From Solwaraspora sp. WMMD406 (GTDB taxonomy: Bacteria; Actinomycetota; Actinomycetes; Mycobacteriales; Micromonosporaceae): 64,000 bases of DNA. Below are positions 27,415 through 35,900 of this stretch, piece after piece. Each line of letters begins with the position of its first letter. Positions within the stretch are counted from its first letter, which is position 1. The position numbers were made by a program, and so were the translations under genes. The stretch is taken from positions 558,001 to 622,000 of the forward strand of contig NZ_JARUBF010000001.1 of the NCBI RefSeq assembly GCF_029626025.1, given 5' to 3'. Under the pieces are notes generated by a model. That model had not been told where the DNA came from, made no database searches, and worked only from the letters and a program-made list of their open reading frames with translations.

Positions 27415-28026
27415 TCAGCCGTGCAGGGCGGCCAGGGTGGCGGCCCGCAGCAACACGGCCCGCCGGTCCCGGTCGACCTCACCGCCGAGAAACGGCGTGG
27501 AGTTCATCAGGCCGAAGGCCGCGTGCGCCAGCACCCGGGCCTCACCGGCGGACAGTTCGCCGCGCAGCACGGTCAGCACGCCGACCCACTCCTCGACGTA
27601 CAACCGTTGCAGCCGGCGAATCCGGCGGCGCGGCTCCTCCGGTAGCCGATCGAGTTCGTGCAGGTGAAGCGCGATGACCGCCGGATTGGCCAGGGCGAAC
27701 TCGACGTGGAACTCGATCAACGCGGCCAACGCGGCGTCGGCGTTGCCGGGATGATCGGCGACCCGGGCCCGCCCGCCGTCGAGTAGTTCCTCGCTGACCG
27801 GGATGAGCGCCGCCGCCAGCATCGCTTCCTTGCCCGCGAAGTGGTGGTACAGCGCGGGTCCGGTCACCCCGGCGGCGGCGCCGATGTCGTCCATCGAGAC
27901 ACCGTGATAGCCGCGGGCCGCGAACAGCCCGACCGCGATCTGGAGAATCTCGTCGCGCCGGGACCGACGTCGTGGCGCCGTCACATCCGCACCGCCCGTC
28001 GCCGTCGTCTGCTGATCTACCGTCAC
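27415..28026 (-). CDS. TetR-family repressor of the leucine-degradation cluster
   Basis: The product has 203 residues. N-terminal TetR helix-turn-helix: FAARGYHGVSMDDIGAAAGV then GPALYHHFAGKEAML. It heads a leftward series of catabolic genes and has a palindrome 33 bp upstream that recurs before the carboxyltransferase gene. Analogy with LiuR/AtuR-like systems suggests an acyl-CoA ligand. Confidence 0.88.
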   Translation of the reverse strand: MTVDQQTTATGGADVTAPRRRSRRDEILQIAVGLFAARGYHGVSMDDIGAAAGVTGPALYHHFAGKEAMLAAALIPVSEELLDGGRARVADHPGNADAALAALIEFHVEFALANPAVIALHLHELDRLPEEPRRRIRRLQRLYVEEWVGVLTVLRGELSAGEARVLAHAAFGLMNSTPFLGGEVDRDRRAVLLRAATLAALHG

Positions 28027-28058
28027 CTGGTCAGCCTAACCCCGTGTCCATCCAGAAT

Positions 28059-28072
28059 TGAACGCTCGTTCA
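28059..28072. promoter_or_regulatory. TetR autoregulatory operator
   Basis: TGAACG-CT-CGTTCA, a perfect 6-bp inverted repeat 33 bp before the tetR GTG. A two-mismatch copy at 24754-24767 precedes the carboxyltransferase gene. Confidence 0.72.
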
Positions 28073-28208
28073 GTCAGGAATGTGCTGTCGATCGTTCGCC
28101 GATCGGTTCACGCTGACCCGGCACCGATGCCCGACGACACCGTACCGCCACCGGGACCGATGTGTATCCGAGCCGTGGGGTGAGGTCACCGCGCGGACCC
28201 GGGCCAGG

Positions 28209-28811
28209 TCACTGCGGCGGACCCGCCAGGCCCTCGACGATCTGCGCGTTGGGCAACACCCCCACCGCCGGACCGGGCAGCACGATCTTGCTGCGGCGCA
28301 CCCCGGAGCCGATCACCACGTGCGGTACGGCCACCACTCGGGCGTCCACCAGGATCGGCCACTGCGGCGGCAACCCGATCGGGGTGATTCCGCCGTATTC
28401 CATGCCGGTCGACTCGACCGCGTCCGCCATCGCAGCGAAACTGGCCTTACGGACATCCAGCAGCCGCCGGACCGTGCCGTTGACGTCGACCCGGGTGGTC
28501 GCCAGCACCATGCACGCCGCGTACCGCACCACGCCGCCGCGTTTCCCGGCGACGACCACGCAGTTGGCCGACTCGCCCAGCCCGACCCCGTACGCCGCGC
28601 AGAACTCGGCCGTGTCGGCGAGGTCGGCGTCGATCTCCCCGACGGTGATGTCGTCGACGTCGACCGGCACCTCAGCGGACCATTGCCCGATCGCGGCGGC
28701 GACCGGAGCGGCCACCAGGTCGAACCGGTTCCGTACCGGTTCGGTCTGCAGTTTTCCCAGCACGCCGCCATCATGCCCGGTCCGGGCCGCCCCCGCTCGG
28801 TCGGGTGACAC
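28209..28811 (-). CDS. YbaK/prolyl-tRNA deacylase-like protein
   Basis: The product has 200 residues. It has the aminoacyl-tRNA editing (YbaK/EbsC) fold pattern: CAAYGVGLGESANCVVV, VRRLLDVRKASF with the invariant lysine, and YGGITPIGLP. Such proteins hydrolyse mischarged Cys- or Ala-tRNAPro in trans. The start is uncertain: GTG 28811 gives 200 residues and GTG 28763 gives 184, and neither has a strong ribosome-binding site. It is divergent from a glycosyltransferase gene. Confidence 0.85.
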   Translation of the reverse strand: MSPDRAGAARTGHDGGVLGKLQTEPVRNRFDLVAAPVAAAIGQWSAEVPVDVDDITVGEIDADLADTAEFCAAYGVGLGESANCVVVAGKRGGVVRYAACMVLATTRVDVNGTVRRLLDVRKASFAAMADAVESTGMEYGGITPIGLPPQWPILVDARVVAVPHVVIGSGVRRSKIVLPGPAVGVLPNAQIVEGLAGPPQ

Positions 28812-28975
28812 CTGTGGTTAACCTCGGCTCCACCCGTCACCGCCGATGTCGCGGTAGATTCGCCGCCGCCGTAAATTCGCCGCCGCCGTCGCGCGCCCGC
28901 CGGCCCCGCCGGCCCGCCGGTCCGGGACACTGGGCGGCGACACCCACACCGCACCCGAACCGCCGAGAGGTGACC

Positions 28976-30610
28976 GTGACTGCCCCGAGGGCGACTGTCG
29001 TCGTACCGGTCTACAACACCGAGGCCTGGCTCGGCGACGCGCTGGCCTCGATCGACCGCCAGCCCGACCGCGCCACGATCGAGGTCGTCGTCGTCGACGA
29101 CGGGTCGACCGACGCGTCCGGGCAGATCGCGCGGGACTACGCCCAGCGGGCACCGGGGGTGCGCTACGTCCGGCAGGACAACGCCGGCCTGGGCGCGGCC
29201 CGCAACCACGGCGTACGCCTTGCCACCGGCGACTACCTGGCGTTCCTCGATTCCGACGACCTGTATCCCGCCGACGGGCTACACCATCTGATCACCCGCG
29301 CGCAGGCCACCGAGGCACCGATCGCCGTCGGCGACATGCACGGCTTCCCGCCTCGGCCGAGCCCGCCGTGGCGGGCCGAGATCGTCGGTCCACAACGCAT
29401 CATCACCTCGCTCGCCGAGGCACCGTTGCTGGTCGGCAATCCGTCCGCGTGCAACAAGGTGTTCCGGCGCGAGTTCGTCGGCGCGATCGGTGCGACCTTC
29501 ACCGAGGGCAGCGCGTTCGAGGACGTGCTGTTCACGGTGCCGTTGCTGTTGCGCGCACCGCGCATCGCGCTGAGCCCGCACCTGGTCTATCTCTACCGTC
29601 AGCGGGGCAACGGTTCGTCGATCATGGACAACCGGTTCCGGCCGGTCAAGATCATGCAACACCTCGCCATCATCGAACGGCTGGTCGCCACGACGACCAG
29701 GGACGGCGCGGCCACCGTCGACAGCGCAGCCACCGACGGCAGGCCGGCGACCGGCGTGGATCCGGGGGCGCGGGAAGCGGTCTACCGCTGGGTCGCGTAC
29801 ATGCAACTGGCCTATGCCGGGCGGGCCGCCGACAACCTGGACGACGCGCAACTCGACGAGTTCACCAAGCGGATGTCCGCGCTGCTCGGGCACGTCCCGG
29901 TGCCGGTGGCCGCCGAGTACGCGCCCAATCCGGGCGCCGGGCTCCGCGCGGTGGCGCTCTACGACAACGATCCGGCCGGGGTACGCCACCCCCGCCACCA
30001 CGGCCCGGTACGGGTCGTCGGCGGGCAGCTCTACCTCGACCATCCCGCGTTCGACCGCTATCGCGAGCTGCTGCGGGTGTCATCGCCCGGCACGACGGTG
30101 GACACCGTCCGCCGCAGCGGTCCCGCCGGCGGGGAACGGATCCGGCTGACCGGTCGTTGCGTGCTGCCCGGACCCGGCGGCGACCCGGGTCAACTCCGCG
30201 ACGACCTGGTCCTCGACGTCGGTGACACCCGGCTGCGCCGGCCGCTGACGGTGATCGACGGCGTCGGACCGCAGGTGCACTGGCAGGTCGAGATCCCGCT
30301 GGCCGAACTGCCCCGTGGCCGACACCTGCTGCGGGTCGTCGCCCGGGACCGGGGTGCCGAACTGGTCCTGCCGCCGGTGCCCGGCACGCCGGGCACCCGG
30401 GCCGCGCTGACCCGGCAGGGCAACGCGGTGTGGGTGGCGCCAGGCCGACAAGGACTACGTCTGATCGTCACTGACCCGATCTCCACGGCCGCGCTCACGC
30501 CGGCCAGGTGGGGGCGGGTGGCACGCTTCCAGGCCCGGCGGTTGGCGCGGCGCGGGATCGTGGTGGCCCGGGTGGGACGCCAACGGGTCCGACGGCTGAC
30601 CGGACGTTAG
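28976..30610 (+). CDS. Family 2 glycosyltransferase with C-terminal extension
   Basis: The product has 544 residues from GTG 28976 (gagagg 5 bp upstream). GT-A domain at residues 1-~230: VVVPVYNTEAWL, VVVDDGSTDASG and LDSDDLYP at about residue 92 for the metal-nucleotide site. The C-terminal ~250 residues are a beta-rich domain of unknown role. No membrane helix. GT2 proteins of this shape make cell-surface glycopolymers. Two further glycosyltransferase genes lie at 51.7-54.9 kb, on the far side of the biosynthetic island. Confidence 0.85.
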   Translation: MTAPRATVVVPVYNTEAWLGDALASIDRQPDRATIEVVVVDDGSTDASGQIARDYAQRAPGVRYVRQDNAGLGAARNHGVRLATGDYLAFLDSDDLYPADGLHHLITRAQATEAPIAVGDMHGFPPRPSPPWRAEIVGPQRIITSLAEAPLLVGNPSACNKVFRREFVGAIGATFTEGSAFEDVLFTVPLLLRAPRIALSPHLVYLYRQRGNGSSIMDNRFRPVKIMQHLAIIERLVATTTRDGAATVDSAATDGRPATGVDPGAREAVYRWVAYMQLAYAGRAADNLDDAQLDEFTKRMSALLGHVPVPVAAEYAPNPGAGLRAVALYDNDPAGVRHPRHHGPVRVVGGQLYLDHPAFDRYRELLRVSSPGTTVDTVRRSGPAGGERIRLTGRCVLPGPGGDPGQLRDDLVLDVGDTRLRRPLTVIDGVGPQVHWQVEIPLAELPRGRHLLRVVARDRGAELVLPPVPGTPGTRAALTRQGNAVWVAPGRQGLRLIVTDPISTAALTPARWGRVARFQARRLARRGIVVARVGRQRVRRLTGR

Positions 30611-30917
30611 CCGCGCACGTCACGGTCCGCTGAGGACAGGCAACGCTTCGGTGCCCCGTGACCTCGATTCGGTGCCACGTTGCACGGCCCCCATCGACCA
30701 TCGAGCCCGGAATCGAGCAGGCAGATAGCAAGACAAGCGAACATCAATGCCTTGTCTGATCGGCAGCCCTGTGCAACGATTCACCGCACGCAGGCGCTGA
30801 GAAGAACCTGCTAACGGGGGCGCAACACGGGCATAACCGGGGGGGACCCCTTGCTGTCCGGCCCTCAACGCTACGGCGCAGAGCTGGCGCCGCGGAGAGA
30901 GGTGAGGACGGAGCCGT
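30611..30917. other. Gene-free leader of the biosynthetic cluster
   Basis: It is 307 bp and less GC-rich than the glycosyltransferase gene before it; the base composition shifts here. It should hold the main promoter for the cluster starting at 30918. A G-run/C-run hairpin (gggggggacccc, about 30839-30850) lies ~70 bp before the start. I see no clear operator. Confidence 0.5.
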
Positions 30918-32504
30918 ATGGACGCGACGAAGCAACTCGGCGAGATCCTGAGATGGGCAGCGCGGCGAGGGGACTCGTTGGCACCCCCGCCCCGCGCTCA
31001 CGTCGAACCGGACACGCTGATCGAGGCCCTCACCGCGCACCGTCTTACCGTGCGTTTCGTCGACCGGCTGGCGGAGGCCTGCCCGACGCAGGACTTCGAC
31101 GACGTCGTGCCTTCACTGACTGCGTTGAACCAGCGGATCGCCGAGCGCGCCGAACTGGACATCAAGTCCGTGGCGCGGTTGCAGGCCCTGGGCGATCAGG
31201 ACCATCCGCCGATTCTACTCAAAGGGTTCACCCCGCACTGCCTCACCGGCGGAGTCGCGCCGCATCATCGGGCGGGTGACATAGACCTGCTACCCCCGGA
31301 CCTCGGGGCCTTCAAGGAACTTGCCCGAACGCTCGGTTACGAGGAATTCCAGCGTCATATCGCCTTTCACGAGGCGGGTTACCTCGTCTGCGGAGATGCC
31401 GGCGATCGGGAGACTCGAACCCTGCTCGACATCCACCGTGGATTCCCGATGTTCGCGCCCGGCGACCTGGCACCGAAGGAGCAGACGGCGGCGGCTCGGG
31501 TGGACATCGATCCCGACGGGCTCGCCCGCCGGTCGATGTGGCTCATGGTCGAGTACGCCGACTTGAGGAACGAATGGAACTGGGTGCCCGCCGGGTCTGG
31601 CCGGGTGGCTGTCCTGAGCCCGGAACTGGCCACGCTCATCGCCGCCTCCCACCTGCACAAGAACATCCACAATCGGGCGTGGCGCTATCCGCTGGCGAAC
31701 CTCCCCCTCGGTGAACTGGCCGACGCCGTGGACATTGCCACCGTCGCAGTACGCGGTCCCGAGAAACTTCGCGCCCTGGCCGAGCGGCTCGGCGTGAACG
31801 ACGCCGTGGTCTTCGTCGCACATGCGATGGATCAGCTATTCGGCACAGTCCCGCCAGCCTTGGCCTGGGCACGACAGCGGGAAATCACCTACACGCGCAC
31901 GCTGTGGGCCGACCACCACCATCCGCTGGTCCTACAGCGCACCCGCCCGCTCGAAACCTTCGCGAACCTCATCGTCCGCGAGCAGAGCATTCAGGACTAC
32001 GTGCGGGAACTGGGCGCGACGCCGGTCGCGGCGCCGATGGAGATCGACCGGGCACCGACCTACGAACTCGGTGACGAACAGGTGGCGGCCTTCACCCACC
32101 GCAGGGGCCTACACGCCGTCGACGCCTCGTTGCGGGTCGCGTACACAGCCGGAACCGTCCTCGTCCATGTCACCCCGCACCAGGCGACCGACGGGCCGAC
32201 ACGTGTCTTCTTCAACTTCGGGGTGCCTGTCTACGAGGTGACGCTCTGGCCAGATGGCGAGCTGACGACAAAGGACTGCACCCAGGGCATCGACATTCAG
32301 CACGGCCCCGAAGTGAGCCTGATTCCCCGCACCGAGGGGAACTCCACGATCGCTGTGCGGTTCACTGCGTCGGATCTGGGCGGTCGCGATCCGCTCGATC
32401 TGAACCGCCATGGCCATGCCATGGTGCTGGGGGTCAGGCAGCAAGTTCCCGGCAGGGATGTCAACGCCGCGACGGTCGCCGCCTTAGAGATCATCCCGTC
32501 CTGA
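30918..32504 (+). CDS. PF14907-type nucleotidyltransferase family protein
   Basis: The product has 528 residues. Around residues 98-125, PPILLKGFTPHCLTGG followed by RAGDIDLLPP is the nucleotidyltransferase pattern (Gly-x-x-Asp-x-Asp metal site) of the NTP_transf_5 family. A large helical and then beta-rich C-terminus follows. Family members occur in RiPP and exopolysaccharide clusters, often beside HPr-kinase-like genes as here, and are thought to transfer a nucleotidyl or phosphoryl group. It is the first gene of the 15-gene rightward cluster; gaggacggag precedes ATG. Confidence 0.8.
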   Translation: MDATKQLGEILRWAARRGDSLAPPPRAHVEPDTLIEALTAHRLTVRFVDRLAEACPTQDFDDVVPSLTALNQRIAERAELDIKSVARLQALGDQDHPPILLKGFTPHCLTGGVAPHHRAGDIDLLPPDLGAFKELARTLGYEEFQRHIAFHEAGYLVCGDAGDRETRTLLDIHRGFPMFAPGDLAPKEQTAAARVDIDPDGLARRSMWLMVEYADLRNEWNWVPAGSGRVAVLSPELATLIAASHLHKNIHNRAWRYPLANLPLGELADAVDIATVAVRGPEKLRALAERLGVNDAVVFVAHAMDQLFGTVPPALAWARQREITYTRTLWADHHHPLVLQRTRPLETFANLIVREQSIQDYVRELGATPVAAPMEIDRAPTYELGDEQVAAFTHRRGLHAVDASLRVAYTAGTVLVHVTPHQATDGPTRVFFNFGVPVYEVTLWPDGELTTKDCTQGIDIQHGPEVSLIPRTEGNSTIAVRFTASDLGGRDPLDLNRHGHAMVLGVRQQVPGRDVNAATVAALEIIPS

Positions 32505-32558
32505 TCCCGATCTGGACCGATGCCGAAATTCACGACCACGACAACAGGGGGAACAGCT

Positions 32559-33578
32559 ATGGGTGCTGCGCTTGCCGCCAACCGACCGCCACAAAAGTGG
32601 CATGATCCGGCGGCACATTTCGACCCTATCATGGAAAGTCCCTGGTACCGGATGATCACCGCGATCAACGCGGCAATCGTTGAAGCAACGGCCGCCTTCT
32701 ATCAGCGTCGTGGTATCGTGCCGGCTCTCATGCCCATCACGGTCAGTTCTGTCTCGAGCCCGATGGGACTGGGCAGCGACAGTTTGCCGGTTCGGGTGAA
32801 CCTCCTAGGCAGGGAAACCTACCTGGCGGACTCGATGCAATTTCAGCTCGAGTTCATGCTCCGCCACGGTCTCAACGGCGCCTACTACATCATGCCGACG
32901 TTCCGCGGCGAGGAGCCCAACGCGACGCACCTCAACCAGTTCTTCCACTCCGAGGCGGAAATCACGGGTGGCCTCGCCGATGTGATGACACTCGTCGAAG
33001 CCTACTTGCGAGCACTCACCGCCAGCGTCGTCGCGAGCCCGGCGTGTGAGGCGGTGGTAGAGGCGGTCGGCGGCCTCGATCACCTCCAACCGCTGCGAAA
33101 CGAGTCGCCGGTGCCATCCATCGATTTCGAATCCGCCGCCGAACTACTGGGAGAGAGTGCCTTTACGGTGCGGGAACAGGGAATCCTCACCATAACACGT
33201 AAGGGCGAGCGGACGCTCCTCGAGCACTTCGGTGGCGCTGTGTGGCTCACCCATCCTCCGTGCGCCTCCGTTCCCTTCTATCAGCGGTCGGACGCGCAGG
33301 GACGGGCGATGAGCGCCGATCTCCTGCTGGGTTGCGGAGAGGTCGTCGGGTGCGGCGAACGGTGGACCACCGGAGCGGAGGTCAGACGTGCGCTGGCGGA
33401 TCACCTCGTGGATGAAGATGACTATCGCTGGTACGTCGACATGAAGGACCGGCTGCCTATGCAAACCGCCGGTTTCGGTCTGGGGATCGAACGCTTCCTC
33501 ATGTGGCTCCTCCAGCACGACGACATACGCGATCTGCAAGTGATGCCCCGGATCAAAGGGCAGGAAAGCTGGGTGTAG
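32559..33578 (+). CDS. AsnRS/AspRS-like class II ligase lacking the anticodon domain
   Basis: The product has 339 residues from ATG 32559, chosen for its agggggaa site; ATG 32520 would add 13 residues. It has class II synthetase motif 2 (FRGEEPNATHLNQFFHSEAE, about residue 115) and motif 3 (GFGLGIERFLMWLL, about residue 305). The N-terminal OB-fold anticodon-binding domain of AspRS/AsnRS is absent. Like AsnA, it could adenylate Asp/Asn (or another acid) and hand it to a small acceptor. Role in the cluster: amide-bond formation is inferred. Confidence 0.82.
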   Translation: MGAALAANRPPQKWHDPAAHFDPIMESPWYRMITAINAAIVEATAAFYQRRGIVPALMPITVSSVSSPMGLGSDSLPVRVNLLGRETYLADSMQFQLEFMLRHGLNGAYYIMPTFRGEEPNATHLNQFFHSEAEITGGLADVMTLVEAYLRALTASVVASPACEAVVEAVGGLDHLQPLRNESPVPSIDFESAAELLGESAFTVREQGILTITRKGERTLLEHFGGAVWLTHPPCASVPFYQRSDAQGRAMSADLLLGCGEVVGCGERWTTGAEVRRALADHLVDEDDYRWYVDMKDRLPMQTAGFGLGIERFLMWLLQHDDIRDLQVMPRIKGQESWV

Positions 33579-33614
33579 GAACATTACCGATCAACGATGC
33601 CCAAGGAAAGCTAC

Positions 33615-34469
33615 ATGCGTGTGGAAACCGTGGATCCAGTGGCCGTAGCCGACATGGACTACTCTCGCTTCGTCGGTTTCATCCGAGAAAGAAATCGCCC
33701 GTCCGGGGGGATTCGTTCAGTTCAGGAAGCGACCATCCATGCTCGCATCGGCCGGAACAGTCGCGTTCTCGAGATCGGCAGCAACACCGGATTCGCGTCG
33801 GTCAACATAGCACTCCTCACCGGCGCCTCAGTGGTGGGAATCGATCTCCAGGAGGAGTCCGTCGCGGAGGCCACCCGATACGCGCGGCAGCAGGGTGTCG
33901 CGGATCGCGTCGATTTTCGCGTGGGCGACGTGCGGAGTCTGCGCTTCTCGGATGGCGAGTTCGACGCGGTGTGGGTGAGCAACGTGGTCTCTTTCGTGGC
34001 TGATCAGCACGCCATGCTGAGTGAATGCCAACGGGTCCTCGCCCCCGGCGGCACCCTGATCACCATTCCGATCTACTACCGCGAGCAACCGCCACAAGCG
34101 TTGGTAGACAGGGTATCCGCGGCCATCGCCAACCAGATCGACGTGCGAAGCAAGAGCAGTTGGCGGACCTTCTTCGAATCCAGGCATAACCTGGAACTCT
34201 ATCATGAAGCGGACTACGACTACGTGGATCGTACCGATCAGGAGATAGTCGAGTACTGCGACACGCTGTTGTCGAAGGAGCACCTGCGTACCTTCACCGA
34301 TGCTCAGCTGGACCAGATTCGGGATCGAGCGTCTGAATTCATGATGCTGTTCAACGAAAACCTCCGCTACACGGGGTTCTCGGTCATGCTCTTTCAAAAG
34401 CGGCTCGTCCGGGACGAGGTGGAACTGTTCCTGAGTCGCCCTGCCGTGTCGCCGTCGGAACGTGGCTGA
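33615..34469 (+). CDS. Class I SAM-dependent methyltransferase
   Basis: The product has 284 residues from ATG 33615 (aaggaaag upstream; ATG 33597 is possible). SAM motif I is VLEIGSNTGFAS, followed by an acidic post-I (VVGIDLQEES) and a motif IV-like DAVWVSNVVSFV with LAPGGTLITI. It is a small-molecule methyltransferase of the UbiE/Methyltransf_11 type; the substrate cannot be predicted. It overlaps the decarboxylase gene by 8 bp. Confidence 0.87.
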   Translation: MRVETVDPVAVADMDYSRFVGFIRERNRPSGGIRSVQEATIHARIGRNSRVLEIGSNTGFASVNIALLTGASVVGIDLQEESVAEATRYARQQGVADRVDFRVGDVRSLRFSDGEFDAVWVSNVVSFVADQHAMLSECQRVLAPGGTLITIPIYYREQPPQALVDRVSAAIANQIDVRSKSSWRTFFESRHNLELYHEADYDYVDRTDQEIVEYCDTLLSKEHLRTFTDAQLDQIRDRASEFMMLFNENLRYTGFSVMLFQKRLVRDEVELFLSRPAVSPSERG

Positions 34470-35688
34470 CGTCGCGGCGGTCCGGGAACGGCTGCGGTGG
34501 CTCCGTGAGCTCCGCCTGCCGATCGGGCGGACCCCACTGGCGGTCGTCGATCTCGACCGGATAACGGAGAGTGTCGATCTGGTACGGCGTTCGGCGCCGC
34601 ACAGCCGGCTCACCTATGCGCTGAAGGCCTCCTATTTCGCACCGCTGGTTCGCTCGATGCGGCAGGCCGGCGTCGGCGTGAGCGTCTTCTCGGATCTGGA
34701 GCTCGCACTCGCCCGGCGCGCGGGCTTTCCGCCGGCGGACATCGTCTACAACGGCGTCGGCCGTACCGGCCGGTCGCTGAACGACGCGGTGGAATCCGGT
34801 GTCCAGGTCACCGTCGAGTCAATGGACGAACTTCACGCTCTGCTGCGGAAGCGTGCCGGTGCCGCCCGACCCGCTGCCATCGGGCTGCGCGTCAATGGGG
34901 CGCACTGTAGCGACATCGACGCGGCGGTGAAGTACCAGGTGCTCGGCCTTCCAGTGGGCGAAGTCGCGCGGGCCGCCGACCTGATCGCCGGGTCTGGCCT
35001 ACGCATCAACGGGATCGGCTTTCACCTGTTCCAGAACCAGGTGACGAACGACGCCCACCTGTCATACGTTCGATCACTCGTACCGACGCTGCGGAAGCTC
35101 GCCGGGCACCCCGCTGCCGCGGTAACGTTCGTGGACGTCGGCGGCGGCTTCGCGAGCCGGCTGGAGACAGGCGACCAGCGTGCCGCAGACACGTTCGCCG
35201 GCATCGAACAGGAGATCCGTGATCGGCTGGGGGTAGACCCAGTCTTCGAACTCGGCAGATTCCTGGCGTCGGACGCGCAGTTGATCGTTAGCCGGGTCGT
35301 GGACGTCCGCTCTACGTCCGCCGGACACCGAATCGTCCTGCTCGACGCGTCGACGAACTACCTGATACCGGCGCCAGGGCATCGATTTCGGGTAGCGCCC
35401 GTCGCTCCGGAGGGCAGCGGTGACCAGTCGTCGCCGGCTACCTTCGTGGACAGACTGGGCAGCAAGATCTCCAGCCACCTATGTGGCCGGCTCGCGCCAG
35501 GCGACCTGGTCGTCGTCCTCAACTGCGGCGCCTACACGGACGTGATGAAGGAGCACTTCGTCTATCCCCTTCCCGAGGTGGTGGCGATCAGCCGGGGAAG
35601 CATCGTGGTCACGGCACCCGCCGGCGACGGCCACGACGTGGCCCAATACCACCACTGGCATCGCGTGGCGGAGGTGGTCGATCAATGA
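34462..35688 (+). CDS. Fold-III PLP-dependent decarboxylase (DapDC/ODC family)
   Basis: The product has 408 residues. TIM-barrel domain with the PLP lysine in YALKASYF (about residue 54), GFHLFQNQ, VDVGGGFA and FELGRFL (the usual EPGR is replaced by ELGR); the C-terminal beta domain ends with LNCGAYTDVMKEHF. Relatives decarboxylate meso-DAP, ornithine, arginine or unusual substrates and occur in siderophore and peptide pathways. In this cluster it probably supplies an amine. GTG start inside the methyltransferase 3' end; ATGA overlap with the next gene. Confidence 0.85.
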   Translation: MADVAAVRERLRWLRELRLPIGRTPLAVVDLDRITESVDLVRRSAPHSRLTYALKASYFAPLVRSMRQAGVGVSVFSDLELALARRAGFPPADIVYNGVGRTGRSLNDAVESGVQVTVESMDELHALLRKRAGAARPAAIGLRVNGAHCSDIDAAVKYQVLGLPVGEVARAADLIAGSGLRINGIGFHLFQNQVTNDAHLSYVRSLVPTLRKLAGHPAAAVTFVDVGGGFASRLETGDQRAADTFAGIEQEIRDRLGVDPVFELGRFLASDAQLIVSRVVDVRSTSAGHRIVLLDASTNYLIPAPGHRFRVAPVAPEGSGDQSSPATFVDRLGSKISSHLCGRLAPGDLVVVLNCGAYTDVMKEHFVYPLPEVVAISRGSIVVTAPAGDGHDVAQYHHWHRVAEVVDQ

Positions 35689-35900
35689 CCCGGTTCATCC
35701 CCGTCTACGGAACCAAGGGTGGGGTCGGCAAGTCGACGATCGCCACCAACCTGGCCTACGCCATGGACGCGGCCGGTGCCCGCGTCGCCCTGATCGACCT
35801 GGACATCACCGGCCCGAGTGTGCCCGACCTCGTCGGCGGGCTCGGCGGCACGCCGCCGACGATGTCCAGGTTCCGGGTCTTTCCCGGGGTGTTCGCCGGG

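Noticed and set aside
30611-30917. An attachment site or integrase marking the left edge of the island
   Set aside because: No tRNA gene, integrase or direct repeat matching the right edge could be found.
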